From Paramesorhizobium endophyticum (GTDB taxonomy: Bacteria > Pseudomonadota > Alphaproteobacteria > Rhizobiales > Rhizobiaceae): a stretch of DNA of 62,473 nt. The stretch covers positions 1 to 62,473 of the forward strand of contig NZ_BMHH01000023.1 of NCBI RefSeq assembly GCF_014640615.1, read 5' to 3'. The position numbers were made by a program, and so were the translations under genes. A model generated the notes under the pieces. The model made no database searches. It was given only the letters and a program-made list of their open reading frames with translations, and was not told the DNA's origin. This document shows positions 1-8,144 of the stretch, piece after piece. How positions within the stretch are numbered: the first letter of the stretch is position 1; each line of letters opens with the position of its first letter.

Positions 1-60
1 CTCAGAATCTATTTTCCGCTAACTTGCAACAACGCTTTTATACTCATGTGCGATTCCCCT

Positions 61-298
61 ACCCCTTGCGGGGGGCCGAAGGACGGGCCGAGACCCGTGG
101 CTCGGCCCCGGCAAGTGGCCCGAAGGGTCGGGTGGGGGTGGTGACGTTTGCGCGACGATCTTCGAAGCAAGCGCAAACGTCACCACCCCCATCCGCCCGC
201 TAACGCGGGGTTCGTCGCTGGAAAAGCCAAATCGTTGGCTTTTCCTCGGCCTTCGGCCGAACGCTCCTCAATCCCCGCAAGGGGGAAGGGGGCGCTAA
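61..298. repeat. Intergenic mosaic palindrome, family B copy 1 (GGTGGTGACG type)
   Basis: The first 306 bases hold no gene. The core is an inverted repeat: a left arm with GGGTGGGGGTGGTGACG near 131-147, and a right arm with CGTCACCACCCCCATCCGCC near 177-196. The centre between them is the self-complementary stretch GTTTGCGC...GCGCAAAC. An added hairpin, GAAAAGCCAAAT...TTGGCTTTTC (about 220-244), is also found inside the unrelated-looking repeat at 40684-40908. The downstream edge abuts the 3' end of the DUF1499 gene. Confidence 0.8.
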
Positions 299-306
299 CC
301 GGCCTC

Positions 307-1089
307 TCACCCCTCCGGCGGCGCGCCCTGCAGCTTTTCGTCGAGCGCGTTCATGAAATCAGTCACATAGCGGGCATTCGCGCCCAGATCCCGCTTTCCG
401 TAGCGCGAGACGGAGCGCATATCGACATAGGTCGTATCCCCCTCATCCGTCAGGCGGGTAGCGACGTCACTGGTGAGGCCGGGGATGAGGCCGTGCGCCA
501 CTGCCTCCACGGTGGTTTCGAGCTGCTCGCCCGGCATGCCGAAGCGGCCGGTGACGGTCCAGCCCTTGTCCTTCAGAACCGCCATCACCGCCTCGAGAAC
601 CCGGTCGGGCGAGCCCTCATAGCGCCGCCCGGTCACCTGCGGATAGGCCGCCACCTGCAGGGGCGCGCGGGCGGACACATCGTCATCAATCGGGTTCATT
701 CCGTTTTCCCGCGGGTAAGCGGCGTGGAACCTGGGCGGCGCATCGAGATCGGTGGAGATGTCGTAGAGCGGCGGGGTCACATAGGCCTGATAGGCGACCC
801 CGCCGAACGGGGCGAGCACGCAGATCGCAATCAGCGCGCCCCAGAGGGAGCGCACGCCGCCCTTGTCGCCATTTCTCCAGAGATTGACGAAGCCCTTCAA
901 CGCCAGCGCCAGCGCCAGAAGCGCCAGCGCCGCTACCAGCCCGGCGAGGATGGTGAAATCCGGCGTGCGGATGGCCTCGAAATGATGGCCAGCCGTGGAA
1001 AGGGCGAACAGCACGGCAGAAAACACCGCCAGCCGCAACGCCCATATGGCGGAGCGCGATTTTCGACGCTCATAGCGTAGTTTTTTCAC
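307..1089 (-). CDS. DUF1499 domain membrane protein
   Basis: The protein has 260 residues. Three hydrophobic helices lie at about 16-38, 44-66 and 80-100. A soluble C-terminal part (about 115-255) resembles DUF1499, with the family's recognisable PxxVxxA...VLKDKGWTVTG stretch and a DVATRLTDEGDTTYVDMRSVSRYG segment. The start is a GTG preceded by GAGGG at suitable spacing. DUF1499 proteins are common in Rhizobiales and have no established function; this one is expected in the inner membrane. It stands alone: its 3' end runs into repeat family B, and about 200 bases upstream lies an IS remnant. Confidence 0.85.
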   Translation of the reverse strand: MKKLRYERRKSRSAIWALRLAVFSAVLFALSTAGHHFEAIRTPDFTILAGLVAALALLALALALKGFVNLWRNGDKGGVRSLWGALIAICVLAPFGGVAYQAYVTPPLYDISTDLDAPPRFHAAYPRENGMNPIDDDVSARAPLQVAAYPQVTGRRYEGSPDRVLEAVMAVLKDKGWTVTGRFGMPGEQLETTVEAVAHGLIPGLTSDVATRLTDEGDTTYVDMRSVSRYGKRDLGANARYVTDFMNALDEKLQGAPPEG

Positions 1090-1208
1090 CGGTGCCCTCG
1101 TTGCGTGAATGATCTCATCCGTCCGGCCTCGCGCCTTGCCGCATCCGAATTCCCACTCGCCCCTCCTTAGTTATTCGAAGGGCGGACGGGCATCTCCCCT
1201 CCTCCAGT

Positions 1209-1238
1209 CGTCATCCTCGGGCTTGACCCGAGGATCCA
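1209..1238. repeat. REP-like palindrome, left half interrupted by an IS
   Basis: CGTCATCCTCGGGCTTGACC begins a hairpin in which CCTCGGG pairs with CCCGAGG around CTTGA. A reverse-complement copy of its outer half lies at 2099-2119, on the far side of the transposase relic. The two halves look like one longer palindromic element split by the insertion. Confidence 0.75.
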
Positions 1239-1274
1239 CGGCTAGGTGGCGGAAGCGGTAATATCACCCGCAAC

Positions 1275-2085
1275 GGGATCATGAATCAATGTGCTTGTAT
1301 TGGCTTGTCCGCCGGCATGTTTTCGACCGACTTGTGGAGAAGTACAAGGCCGACCGCCGGATCCGGCGGCTCGACACGAAAAGCCAGTTCGTGGCGCTAC
1401 TGTTCGGGCAGCCACCTTCACCAGCCAAAGGGCGGGCGACATCACCCCGGCCAAGGCGATGCCGCTCGAACCGGGCATGACCTATGTGTTCGATCTGGGC
1501 TATTATGACTTCCACTGGTGGGCTGAACTGGACGCCAAAGGCTGCCGCTTCGTCTCGCGTCTGAAAAGCAACACCTTGCTCGACGTCATGGCCGAACAGG
1601 CAGTCCCCATGGACAGCAATATCCTCAGCGACCGTATCGGCTTTCTGCCCCAGCGCATGGCCAGTTCGCGCCGCAACCCCTTCGCCGACCCGGTGCGTGA
1701 AGTCACCGTGCGCATGAACACAGGCACAATCATACGCCTTGTCACGAATGATCTGGACGCACCCGTCGAGGAAATCGCCGATCTCTACAAGGAACGCTGG
1801 CAAATCGAGCTGTTCTTCAAATGGATTAAGCAGAACCTCAAGCTGCGCCACTTTCTCGGCACGTCCGAGAATGCCGTGCGCATCCAGGTCTTTGTCGCCC
1901 TGATCGCCCTTCTCGTGCTGCGCTCCGCCCAGGCAACACAACAAACCATAACGCAGCCGCGCGCCTTCACTTGCCCCGTGCGCCTCAATCTCATGCACCG
2001 GCGCTCAATCACCGCCCTCAAAACGCCACTCCCACCGACCCCGTGCGACCAAAGGCAAATGCTATTAGACCTGACACAGGTTTAA
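1275..2085 (+). pseudogene. Decayed IS4-family transposase (DUF4372 + DDE), internally deleted and frameshifted
   Basis: Two adjoining reading frames together give an IS4-type transposase. The N-terminal frame (from about 1289) reads HVFDRLVEKYKADRRIRRLD and ends at FVALLFGQ near 1410, typical of the DUF4372 head. The sequence then jumps, in another frame, to DITPAKAMPLEPGMTYVFDL near 1440. A stretch of roughly 100 or more residues of the family is therefore missing and the frame is lost. The catalytic half is well kept: DLGYYDFHWW, VTNDLDAP, and a YKERWQIELFFKWIK segment that fits the IS4 Y-R-E-K signature. No intact terminal inverted repeats were identified. It is a non-functional relic. 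Confidence 0.85.
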
Positions 2086-2098
2086 ACCGGACAGCAGT

Positions 2099-2119
2099 GG
2101 GTCAAGCCCGAGGATGACG
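2099..2119. repeat. REP-like palindrome, right half beyond the IS relic
   Basis: GGGTCAAGCCCGAGGATGAC is the reverse complement of the outer part of the repeat at 1209-1238. The expected inner GGATCCTC arm is absent here, so the insertion or later decay removed it. Confidence 0.7.
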
Positions 2120-2235
2120 ATGGAAGGGGAAAACAAACATTCGTGGCTAATTGAAAAGACTCATTGCGATGCCATATTTCAACACGCATATGAGAGTGGG
2201 GGCCTTGTTCGAGTCGAGTAAGAAAAGTGTGGGAC

Positions 2236-2652
2236 ATGAATCAACCCCCGATACCCAGCCTCCTGCGGGAGACACCAAAAGACGAAAACCAAACCACGCT
2301 GGAAGCGGTCGAGGTCGAGTTCGCGCTTGGCGCACAGGATGTGCTGTCCGACGGGTTCGACAGCGCGCTGGCCAAGGCGGCGAAGCTGGTAAATGGCGAG
2401 GTGCTGTTCAACATGCCGGCGCTCGACACCAGCGAGGCGCAGCGGATCGGTGCCATCGCCATTCCGGGCACGCCGCACGACCAGATCATTTTCGTAACCC
2501 TGCTCAATGACGGCATGACGCTCTCGCTTTCGCCGCTGAAGGGCGGCAACGCGCTGTTCGAAAGCCTCGGGCGGAATTATGCTGATGTGATGAAGAAGGT
2601 GAGCGAGATAGGGAGTGGTGAAAACAGTGAGATAGGGAAGAGCGAGTCGTGA
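2236..2652 (+). CDS. Hypothetical protein with repeat-derived C-terminus
   Basis: The protein has 138 residues from the ATG at 2236; an in-frame GTG three codons upstream is also possible. I do not recognise the family. The body (about 15-120) is a compact soluble sequence with VLSDGFDSALAKAAKLVNGE and IGAIAIPGTPHDQIIFVTLL, no membrane segments and no cysteines. The last 15 or so residues (EIGSGENSEIGKSES) are encoded by the GAGATAGGG/GTGAGATAG tract that forms the hairpin repeat at 2601-2700, so the original C-terminus was probably near residue 122. It is convergent with the polysaccharide deacetylase gene, with only 39 bases between the stop codons. Confidence 0.6.
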   Translation: MNQPPIPSLLRETPKDENQTTLEAVEVEFALGAQDVLSDGFDSALAKAAKLVNGEVLFNMPALDTSEAQRIGAIAIPGTPHDQIIFVTLLNDGMTLSLSPLKGGNALFESLGRNYADVMKKVSEIGSGENSEIGKSES

Positions 2653-2700
2653 GATAGTGGCTCCGTTCACTATCACTGTTCACGACCTTCACTATTTCAC
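2601..2700. repeat. GAGATAGT-tract hairpin (family H copy 1)
   Basis: Degenerate repeats of GTGAGATAG(G/T) on the left face CACTATCACTGTTCAC-type repeats on the right, giving an imperfect long hairpin. It lies between convergent genes and contains both stop codons: the hypothetical gene stops inside the left arm, and the deacetylase stop TAG is in the right arm. It may act as a bidirectional terminator. Confidence 0.75.
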
Positions 2701-3438
2701 CGGATTCATCGTTTCCGACGTCTCGACATCCTCCAGCCGCACGAAGCGGAAGCCCCTGGCTTTCAGCGCCAGAACACCCTTGACCACGCCCGCCCCTGCC
2801 GAATGGGTGGGCTGATTGATGTGGGCAATGATGACATCGCCGTCCTTGACCGCAGCGATACGCTTTTCTGCTGCCGCCGCCAGAAGCGAGGCGCCCTGGT
2901 CGCCGTTGAGCGAATAGCCGGCGATCTTGTAGCCCATCTCCTTGATGAGCTTGACGGCATCGAGCGAATAGCGCGCCGTCGCGCCACGATACCAGTGCGG
3001 GGTCACGCCCGTCGCAGCCTTCACCGCGTCTGCGCCGCCCTGCACTTCCGCCCGCACCGCCTCCAGGCTGCCCGCCGTCTTGATGCCATACATGGTCGGC
3101 ACGCTGTCGATGGGCGGCACATGATTGAGGCCGTGGTTCTCCAGCTCGAACAGGTCCGGATGCGCCTTCATGATGCCGAGGGCTTCCGGATTGGTCTTGA
3201 TCCAGCGCCCCGTGATGAAAATCGTCGCCGGGATCTTGTTTTCCACGAGCATGTCGAGAATGCGCCGGTCCGTCTGCCCCATGCACGCATCCAGCGTCAG
3301 CGCCACCTGCGGACCGTTCGCGCCGCCCTTGGCGATGTGGAGTTGGGGCTCGACGATATCGGATGCTTGGGCGGGGGAGAAGGATAGGGCGAGGAGGATG
3401 AGGGGCGTTGCGAAAATATTTAATCGCATATTATTCAC
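2692..3438 (-). CDS. Secreted polysaccharide deacetylase-like protein (NodB fold)
   Basis: The protein has 248 residues with a signal peptide (MNNMRLNIFATPLILLALSF, cleavage near AQA-SD). The NodB homology domain spans about 45-235. Motif 1 reads ALTLDACMG (Asp50) instead of the usual TFDDG. Motif 2 reads ENHGLNH (His102, His106), in keeping with the metal-binding H-x3-H. TPHWYRGATARYS near 150 corresponds to motif 3, and HINQPTH near 205 supplies a late His. The family removes acyl groups from polysaccharides or peptidoglycan in the periplasm; the substrate here is unknown. The altered motif 1 keeps only one of the two acidic residues, so activity is likely but not certain. Confidence 0.85.
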   Translation of the reverse strand: MNNMRLNIFATPLILLALSFSPAQASDIVEPQLHIAKGGANGPQVALTLDACMGQTDRRILDMLVENKIPATIFITGRWIKTNPEALGIMKAHPDLFELENHGLNHVPPIDSVPTMYGIKTAGSLEAVRAEVQGGADAVKAATGVTPHWYRGATARYSLDAVKLIKEMGYKIAGYSLNGDQGASLLAAAAEKRIAAVKDGDVIIAHINQPTHSAGAGVVKGVLALKARGFRFVRLEDVETSETMNPVK

Positions 3439-3570
3439 TTATTTGTGATGTTTACTGGTTATTGAGAGAATAACACCTGGGAAATACTTTCAGCAATCAA
3501 TTTAAATTAATGGTGAATATTCTGCCTCGTTGCGCGCTTCACCACCCCTCTGCTCCGCCGGACGGCCTCG

Positions 3571-3722
3571 CGCCCTCCCTCCCCCTTGCGGGGAGGGTGG
3601 CCCGAAGGGTCGGGTGGGGGTGGTGACGCACACGCCACTGTCTCCAGCAAAAGCGCACCCGCCACCACCCCCATCCGCCTGCTAACGCGCCCTCCTTCCC
3701 CGCAAGGGGAAAGGAGGGCGCC
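3571..3722. repeat. Intergenic mosaic palindrome, family B copy 2
   Basis: The 326-base gap between the deacetylase start and the ppdK stop holds this inverted repeat and no gene. The arms carry CCCTCCCTCCCCCTTGCGGG and CCGCAAGGGGAAAGGAGGGC at the outside, and GGGTGGGGGTGGTGACG against CGCCACCACCCCCATCCGCC inside. Confidence 0.8.
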
Positions 3723-3764
3723 CAACTGGCTCGGCAGGGCAGAAGAAGGGGTTACTTCAAATGT

Positions 3765-6431
3765 TTATCCCCTCGCCCTCACCGCCGCCTGCGCCGCTGA
3801 CAGCCTGGCGATCGGCACCCGGAACGGCGAGCAGGACACGTAATCCAGCCCCGCCTCCTCGCAGAAACTTATCGATGCCGGATCGCCGCCATGCTCGCCG
3901 CAGATGCCTAGTTTCAGCCCAGAGCGCACGGCGCGGCCGCGTTCGGCGGCAAGCCTGATCAGTTCGCCCACGCCTTCGAAATCGAGCGAGACGAAGGGGT
4001 CGCGTTCGATGACGCCCTTGCGCTGGTAGGTGGCGATAAAGGAGGCCGCGTCGTCGCGGGAGATACCGAAGGTGGTCTGCGTCAGATCGTTGGTGCCGAA
4101 GGAGAAGAACTCCGCCGTCTCCGCGATGTCCCCGGCGCGCAGGGCGGCGCGTGGCAGCTCGATCATGGTGCCAACCATATAATTTATCCGCGCGCCGGTC
4201 TCGCTGGCGACCTCCGCAGCGACGGCGCCGATGCGCACCTTGACGAAATCGAGCTCGGCCTTGAGCCCGACCAGCGGCACCATGATTTCCGGCACCACGG
4301 GCGCGCCCGTCTTGCGGCCTGCTTCCACGGCTGCTTCAAAAATGGCGCGGGCCTGCATTTCGGCAATCTCGGGATAGGAAATCGCCAACCGGCAGCCGCG
4401 ATGGCCAAGCATGGGGTTGAACTCGTGCAAGGCTTCCGTCCGCTCGCGCAGTTTTCTTGCGTCTACCCCCATAGCCTCAGCCACTTCCGTGATTTCAGCC
4501 TCGGTCTTGGGCAGGAATTCGTGCAGCGGCGGGTCGAGCAGGCGAATGGTGACGGGCAAACCGTGCATGATTTCGAAAAGCTCGACGAAATCCGAGCGCT
4601 GCATCGGGAGCAACTTGGCGAGCGCCGCGCGCCTGCCCTCCTCCGTATCGGCCAGGATCATCTCGCGCATGGCGAGAATGCGCGTTCCCTCGAAGAACAT
4701 ATGCTCGGTGCGGCAGAGGCCGATGCCTTCCGCACCGAAGGAGCGGGCCGTGCGGGCATCCGCCGGCGTCTCGGCATTGGCGCGTACCTTCATGCGGCGC
4801 GCCAAATCGGCCCATTCCATGATGCGGCTGAAATCGCCTGACAGCTCCGGTTGGAGCATCGGCACCCGGCCGTTCAGCACCTGCCCGGTGCCACCGTCGA
4901 TGGTGACGACATCGCCCTTTTTCAGCGTCACGCCCATGGCCATCATCGTGCCGTTGCGGTGATCGACGCGCAAATTTCCCGCGCCCGACACGCAGGGCTT
5001 GCCCATGCCGCGGGCGACCACCGCGGCGTGGCTGGTCATGCCGCCGCGCGTGGTAAGGATGCCTTCGGCGGCGTGCATACCGTGAATATCCTCCGGGCTC
5101 GTCTCCACCCGCACGAGGATGACCTTGCGCCCCTCCGCCTTCGCGGCCTCCGCATCCTCGGACGAGAATACGATCTCTCCCGTCGCCGCGCCGGGCGAGG
5201 CGGGCAGGCCGCTGCCGATGATCTTGCGTTCCGCCTTCGGGTCTATGGTCGGGTGCAGAAGCTGGTCGAGCGAGGCGGGGTCGATGCGCAGCACCGCCTC
5301 CTCCCTGGCAATCAGCCCCTCCTCGGCCATCTCCACCGCGATCTTCAGCGCCGCCTTGGCGGTGCGCTTGCCGGAGCGGGTCTGGAGCATCCACAATTTG
5401 CCGCGCTCGATGGTGAATTCGAGGTCCTGCATGTCGCGGTAATGCTTTTCCAACGTCTCGGCGACGCGGACGAATTCGGCGAAGGCGTGGGGCATCACCT
5501 TCTCGAGCGAAGGCTTGTCGGAGCCTGCCTGAATGCGCGCCGCCTCGGTTATGTTCTGGGGCGTGCGGATGCCGGCGACGACATCCTCGCCCTGCGCATT
5601 GACGAGGAACTCGCCATAGAGCTTCTTCTCGCCCGTGGAGGGATTACGGGTGAAGGCGACGCCGGTGGCGGACGTCTCGCCCATATTGCCGAACACCATC
5701 GCCTGCACATTGACCGCCGTGCCCCAATCGGCGGGAATGTTGTGAAGGCGGCGATAGGTGATGGCGCGGGCGTTCATCCAGCTGGAGAAAACCGCGCCGA
5801 TCGCCCCCCAAAGCTGCTTCTGGGGCGATTGCGGGAACGGTTCGCCCAGCTCTTCCTCTACCTTTTCCTTGTAGCGCGCGATCACATCCTTCCAGTCGCC
5901 GGCGGTGAGGTCCGTATCGACATCCGCGCCGAGATTGGCCTTGGCGTCCTCAAGGATTTCCTCGAAATAGGAGTGATCGACGCCGAGCACGACATCGCAA
6001 TACATCTGGATGAAGCGGCGGTAGCTGTCATAGGCAAAGCGCTCGTCGCCGGACTCGCGCGCGATGGCCTCGACCGTCTCGTCATTGAGGCCGAGATTGA
6101 GCACGGTATCCATCATGCCCGGCATGGACGCGCGGGCGCCCGAGCGCACCGAGACGAGCAGCGGCTTCATCGCATCGCCGAAGGTCCGGCCGGTCAGCGC
6201 GGCGATGTGGGCGAGCGCCGTCTCGACCTGGCGCTCCAGCTCATCGGGATAGGTGCGGTCGTGGTCGTAATAATAACGGCAGACCTCCGTGGTGATGGTG
6301 AAGCCGGGCGGAACCGGCAGGCCAAGGCTCGCCATCTCGGCCAGATTGGCGCCCTTGCCGCCCAGGAGTTCACGGTCCCGCGCCGCGCCTTCCGCCTTGC
6401 CGTCGCCGAATGTGTACACCCACTTCGCCAT
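3765..6431 (-). CDS. ppdK: Pyruvate, phosphate dikinase
   Basis: PpdK interconverts pyruvate + ATP + Pi and PEP + AMP + PPi in the cytoplasm, linking gluconeogenesis and C4 metabolism. The protein has 888 residues, the usual length. The start MAKWVYTFGDG is chosen over an upstream in-frame ATG because GGAGGGAAG precedes it. The ATP-grasp domain occupies about 1-340 (GGKGANLAEMASLGLPVPPG). The swivelling phosphohistidine domain is near 400-510, with the GGMTSHAAVVARGMGKPCVS active-site loop. The PEP/pyruvate TIM barrel fills the rest and ends in the GICGEHGGDP catalytic-Cys loop. All active-site landmarks look intact. It is transcribed alone, diverging from the VOC gene, with repeat family B beyond its 3' end. 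Confidence 0.97.
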   Translation of the reverse strand: MAKWVYTFGDGKAEGAARDRELLGGKGANLAEMASLGLPVPPGFTITTEVCRYYYDHDRTYPDELERQVETALAHIAALTGRTFGDAMKPLLVSVRSGARASMPGMMDTVLNLGLNDETVEAIARESGDERFAYDSYRRFIQMYCDVVLGVDHSYFEEILEDAKANLGADVDTDLTAGDWKDVIARYKEKVEEELGEPFPQSPQKQLWGAIGAVFSSWMNARAITYRRLHNIPADWGTAVNVQAMVFGNMGETSATGVAFTRNPSTGEKKLYGEFLVNAQGEDVVAGIRTPQNITEAARIQAGSDKPSLEKVMPHAFAEFVRVAETLEKHYRDMQDLEFTIERGKLWMLQTRSGKRTAKAALKIAVEMAEEGLIAREEAVLRIDPASLDQLLHPTIDPKAERKIIGSGLPASPGAATGEIVFSSEDAEAAKAEGRKVILVRVETSPEDIHGMHAAEGILTTRGGMTSHAAVVARGMGKPCVSGAGNLRVDHRNGTMMAMGVTLKKGDVVTIDGGTGQVLNGRVPMLQPELSGDFSRIMEWADLARRMKVRANAETPADARTARSFGAEGIGLCRTEHMFFEGTRILAMREMILADTEEGRRAALAKLLPMQRSDFVELFEIMHGLPVTIRLLDPPLHEFLPKTEAEITEVAEAMGVDARKLRERTEALHEFNPMLGHRGCRLAISYPEIAEMQARAIFEAAVEAGRKTGAPVVPEIMVPLVGLKAELDFVKVRIGAVAAEVASETGARINYMVGTMIELPRAALRAGDIAETAEFFSFGTNDLTQTTFGISRDDAASFIATYQRKGVIERDPFVSLDFEGVGELIRLAAERGRAVRSGLKLGICGEHGGDPASISFCEEAGLDYVSCSPFRVPIARLSAAQAAVRARG

Positions 6432-6651
6432 CGCGCTTCCCTCCAAACCCTCGTCCGCTCCAAGCTTTAAGCGATGGACGCAACAGGCCACAACCGGAAA
6501 AATGCTGCACTGCATAATCAAATCGATTAGCGTCGGTCCCCTCCCCGTCCACCGCCGCTCACGCTTCCCTCTATTCAAACCCTGCATTTCATCTCTTGCA
6601 TTTTTCGCGGGCCCTGTCTAGAACATAAAGCGAACAAATCTGGAGGTGATC

Positions 6652-6996
6652 ATGCGCAAGACGGGAAAGCTCGATTATCTGGAATTGCCGGCCGGCGGCG
6701 GAACGCTTGATATGGTCAAGAATTTCTACAGCGCGGCCTTTGCCTGGACCTTCACCGATTACGGGGCCACTTACTCGGCGTTCGACGAGGGGCTTGAAGG
6801 CGGCTTCGACGCGGCATCACTGGAACCGGCGACAAAGCCGCTGCCGGTGCTTTACTCCGAAAATCTGGAGGAAACGCTCGATGCGGTGGAAAAGGCCGGC
6901 GGCACAATCGTGAAGCCCATCTTTTCCTTCCCTGGTGGACGCCGGTTTCACTTCACGGACCCGGCGGGGAATGAGCTGGCGGTGTGGGGGACGTAA
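6652..6996 (+). CDS. VOC (glyoxalase/bleomycin resistance fold) family protein
   Basis: This is a single-domain protein of 114 residues. The ATG at 6652 follows TGGAGGTG with good spacing. The sequence has the compact beta-alpha-beta-beta-beta pattern of vicinal oxygen chelate proteins: KLDYLELPAGG at the start, a YSAAFAWTFTDYG helix, and a C-terminal GGRRFHFTDPAGNELAVWG typical of the second metal-site strand. Substrate and metal cannot be deduced. It is divergent from ppdK and convergent with the DUF930 gene, with no operon partner. Confidence 0.85.
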   Translation: MRKTGKLDYLELPAGGGTLDMVKNFYSAAFAWTFTDYGATYSAFDEGLEGGFDAASLEPATKPLPVLYSENLEETLDAVEKAGGTIVKPIFSFPGGRRFHFTDPAGNELAVWGT

Positions 6997-7023
6997 GACG
7001 GCCGGCAAGGTCTCCACGCCTCG

Positions 7024-7671
7024 TCATTCGCCGGTATCATCCACCGAAAGATAATGCGCGGCCCATTGCTCCCTTGGGATGGGCTCGCCGACCTGGAATT
7101 CGAAGGAGGCGACGGTTTTGAGATCGACGGTCAGGCTGCAGCGAAATTTGACGTGGTACCATCGGCCCTTGCTGCGGAATGCCGCGCTGTCGGCGATGAC
7201 AATTGCGCCGTCGATCCTCGTGTCGTCCATCGCATAGGCGATGAGGCGGTCGGGCTGGAACTCCTGCTTCCAACGCGCGATCTGCTCCATCGCCTCGGCG
7301 TCGCATAATTGCTCCATGCGGTCAGGACCGGAGAGCTGCGCCAGCGCCTCCCGCGCCTGCCGGCTGCGCGGGCCAGCCAGCATCCGCGCGGCGTAGAGGC
7401 TGGTGGCGCGGATCATGGGAGCTGGCGCGGCGGTGGCTTGCGCGGGCGGTTTTGATGGCGCGAGGGATTTTGGCGGCGCGGTGAGTTCGCGCATCACCGG
7501 GGCGGGTGGAGGCGGAGGGAGAAGCTCGACGGAGATGGCTTCTTCGGGAAGCGGTATTGTTGCGGGTGTTTTAGGGAGGGAAAAGAGAAGGATGAGGAGA
7601 AGGGCGTGGAGGGCGAGCGAGGCGGCAATGGCCGGGCTCGGAAAGCGGGTGGAGAGGTTTGCGCGCGTCAC
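7024..7671 (-). CDS. DUF930 domain protein with TonB-like N-terminal layout
   Basis: The protein has about 215 residues from the GTG at 7671. It has a short N-terminal hydrophobic anchor (AASLALHALLLILLFSLP), a proline-rich linker (VELLPPPPPAPVMRELTAPP through about residue 85) and a C-terminal DUF930 domain with paired cysteines (QLCDAEAMEQIARWKQEFQP and VKFRCSLTVD). The layout suggests a periplasmic, membrane-anchored protein; function is unknown. The start is uncertain. The frame stays open upstream to 7746, but that extension is encoded by palindromic repeat family A and reads GRWPAGQRRG-type repeat peptide. The GAGGAGGGG in the repeat arm may serve as the ribosome binding site. Confidence 0.75.
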   Translation of the reverse strand: MTRANLSTRFPSPAIAASLALHALLLILLFSLPKTPATIPLPEEAISVELLPPPPPAPVMRELTAPPKSLAPSKPPAQATAAPAPMIRATSLYAARMLAGPRSRQAREALAQLSGPDRMEQLCDAEAMEQIARWKQEFQPDRLIAYAMDDTRIDGAIVIADSAAFRSKGRWYHVKFRCSLTVDLKTVASFEFQVGEPIPREQWAAHYLSVDDTGE

Positions 7672-7673
7672 CA

Positions 7674-7821
7674 CCCCCCTCCTCTGGCCTGCCGGCCATC
7701 TCCCCCTCAAGGGGGGAGATTGGCTGATAGGGCCGTTACCGCTCATTCTTAAACCTAAATGATTGATGACGGCCTGATCTCCCCCCCTGAGGGGGAGATG
7801 CCCGGCAGGGCAGAGGGGGGT
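7674..7821. repeat. Long mosaic palindrome, family A copy 1
   Basis: The left arm carries TCTGGCCTGCCGGCCATCTC and the right arm GAGATGCCCGGCAGGGCAGA; each arm has its own CTCCCCCTCAAGGGGGGAG-type inner hairpin. It sits at the 5' end of the DUF930 gene and may provide its start context. The remaining gap to 8144 is filled by family C. Confidence 0.85.
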
Positions 7822-7925
7822 ATCGTCAAGCGAAACCGTTTAAACATGGGGAAGCCTATACAATGCGCCATATGTTTGGTGGAATCGGCTGTTTCCGGTT
7901 TAGGGCCGTTGCTGTCATGGAGAGG

Positions 7926-8095
7926 TAGAGGCTTGGATCCCAGTGACAAGCACTGGGATGACGGGTTGCTTTGCTGTTGGCAACCAAATCTTCAACCTCT
8001 CCGCTTGGCAGAAGCATATCCGGTATCGGACAAAACATCTGCACGCGTCATCCCAGTGCTTGTCACTGGGATCCATGCCTCTACGGCTGAGCTGC
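7926..8095. repeat. Double-hairpin repeat, family C copy 1 (ATCCCAGTG...CACTGGGAT)
   Basis: ATCCCAGTGACAAGCACTGGG on the left is repeated in inverted orientation on the right (CCCAGTGCTTGTCACTGGG), so each end is a hairpin and the two ends can also pair. The centre shares TTGCTTTGCTGTTGGCAACC-type sequence and CTCCGCTTGGCAGAAGCATA with copy 3 at 22979. It lies between DUF930 and the smc 3' end. Confidence 0.85.
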
Positions 8096-8144
8096 CGCTA
8101 TGATCAATAAACGAGCCATCTTTTTCGCCCAAAGATGCAATGCC

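Noticed and set aside
148-1080. Long rightward open frame opposite the DUF1499 gene
   Set aside because: It is antisense to a clear family member, rich in Arg/His/Gly as expected for GC-rich shadow frames, and begins in a repeat.
4851-6470. 539-codon rightward open frame opposite ppdK
   Set aside because: Shadow of the highly conserved ppdK coding strand; no recognisable domain and no ribosome binding site.
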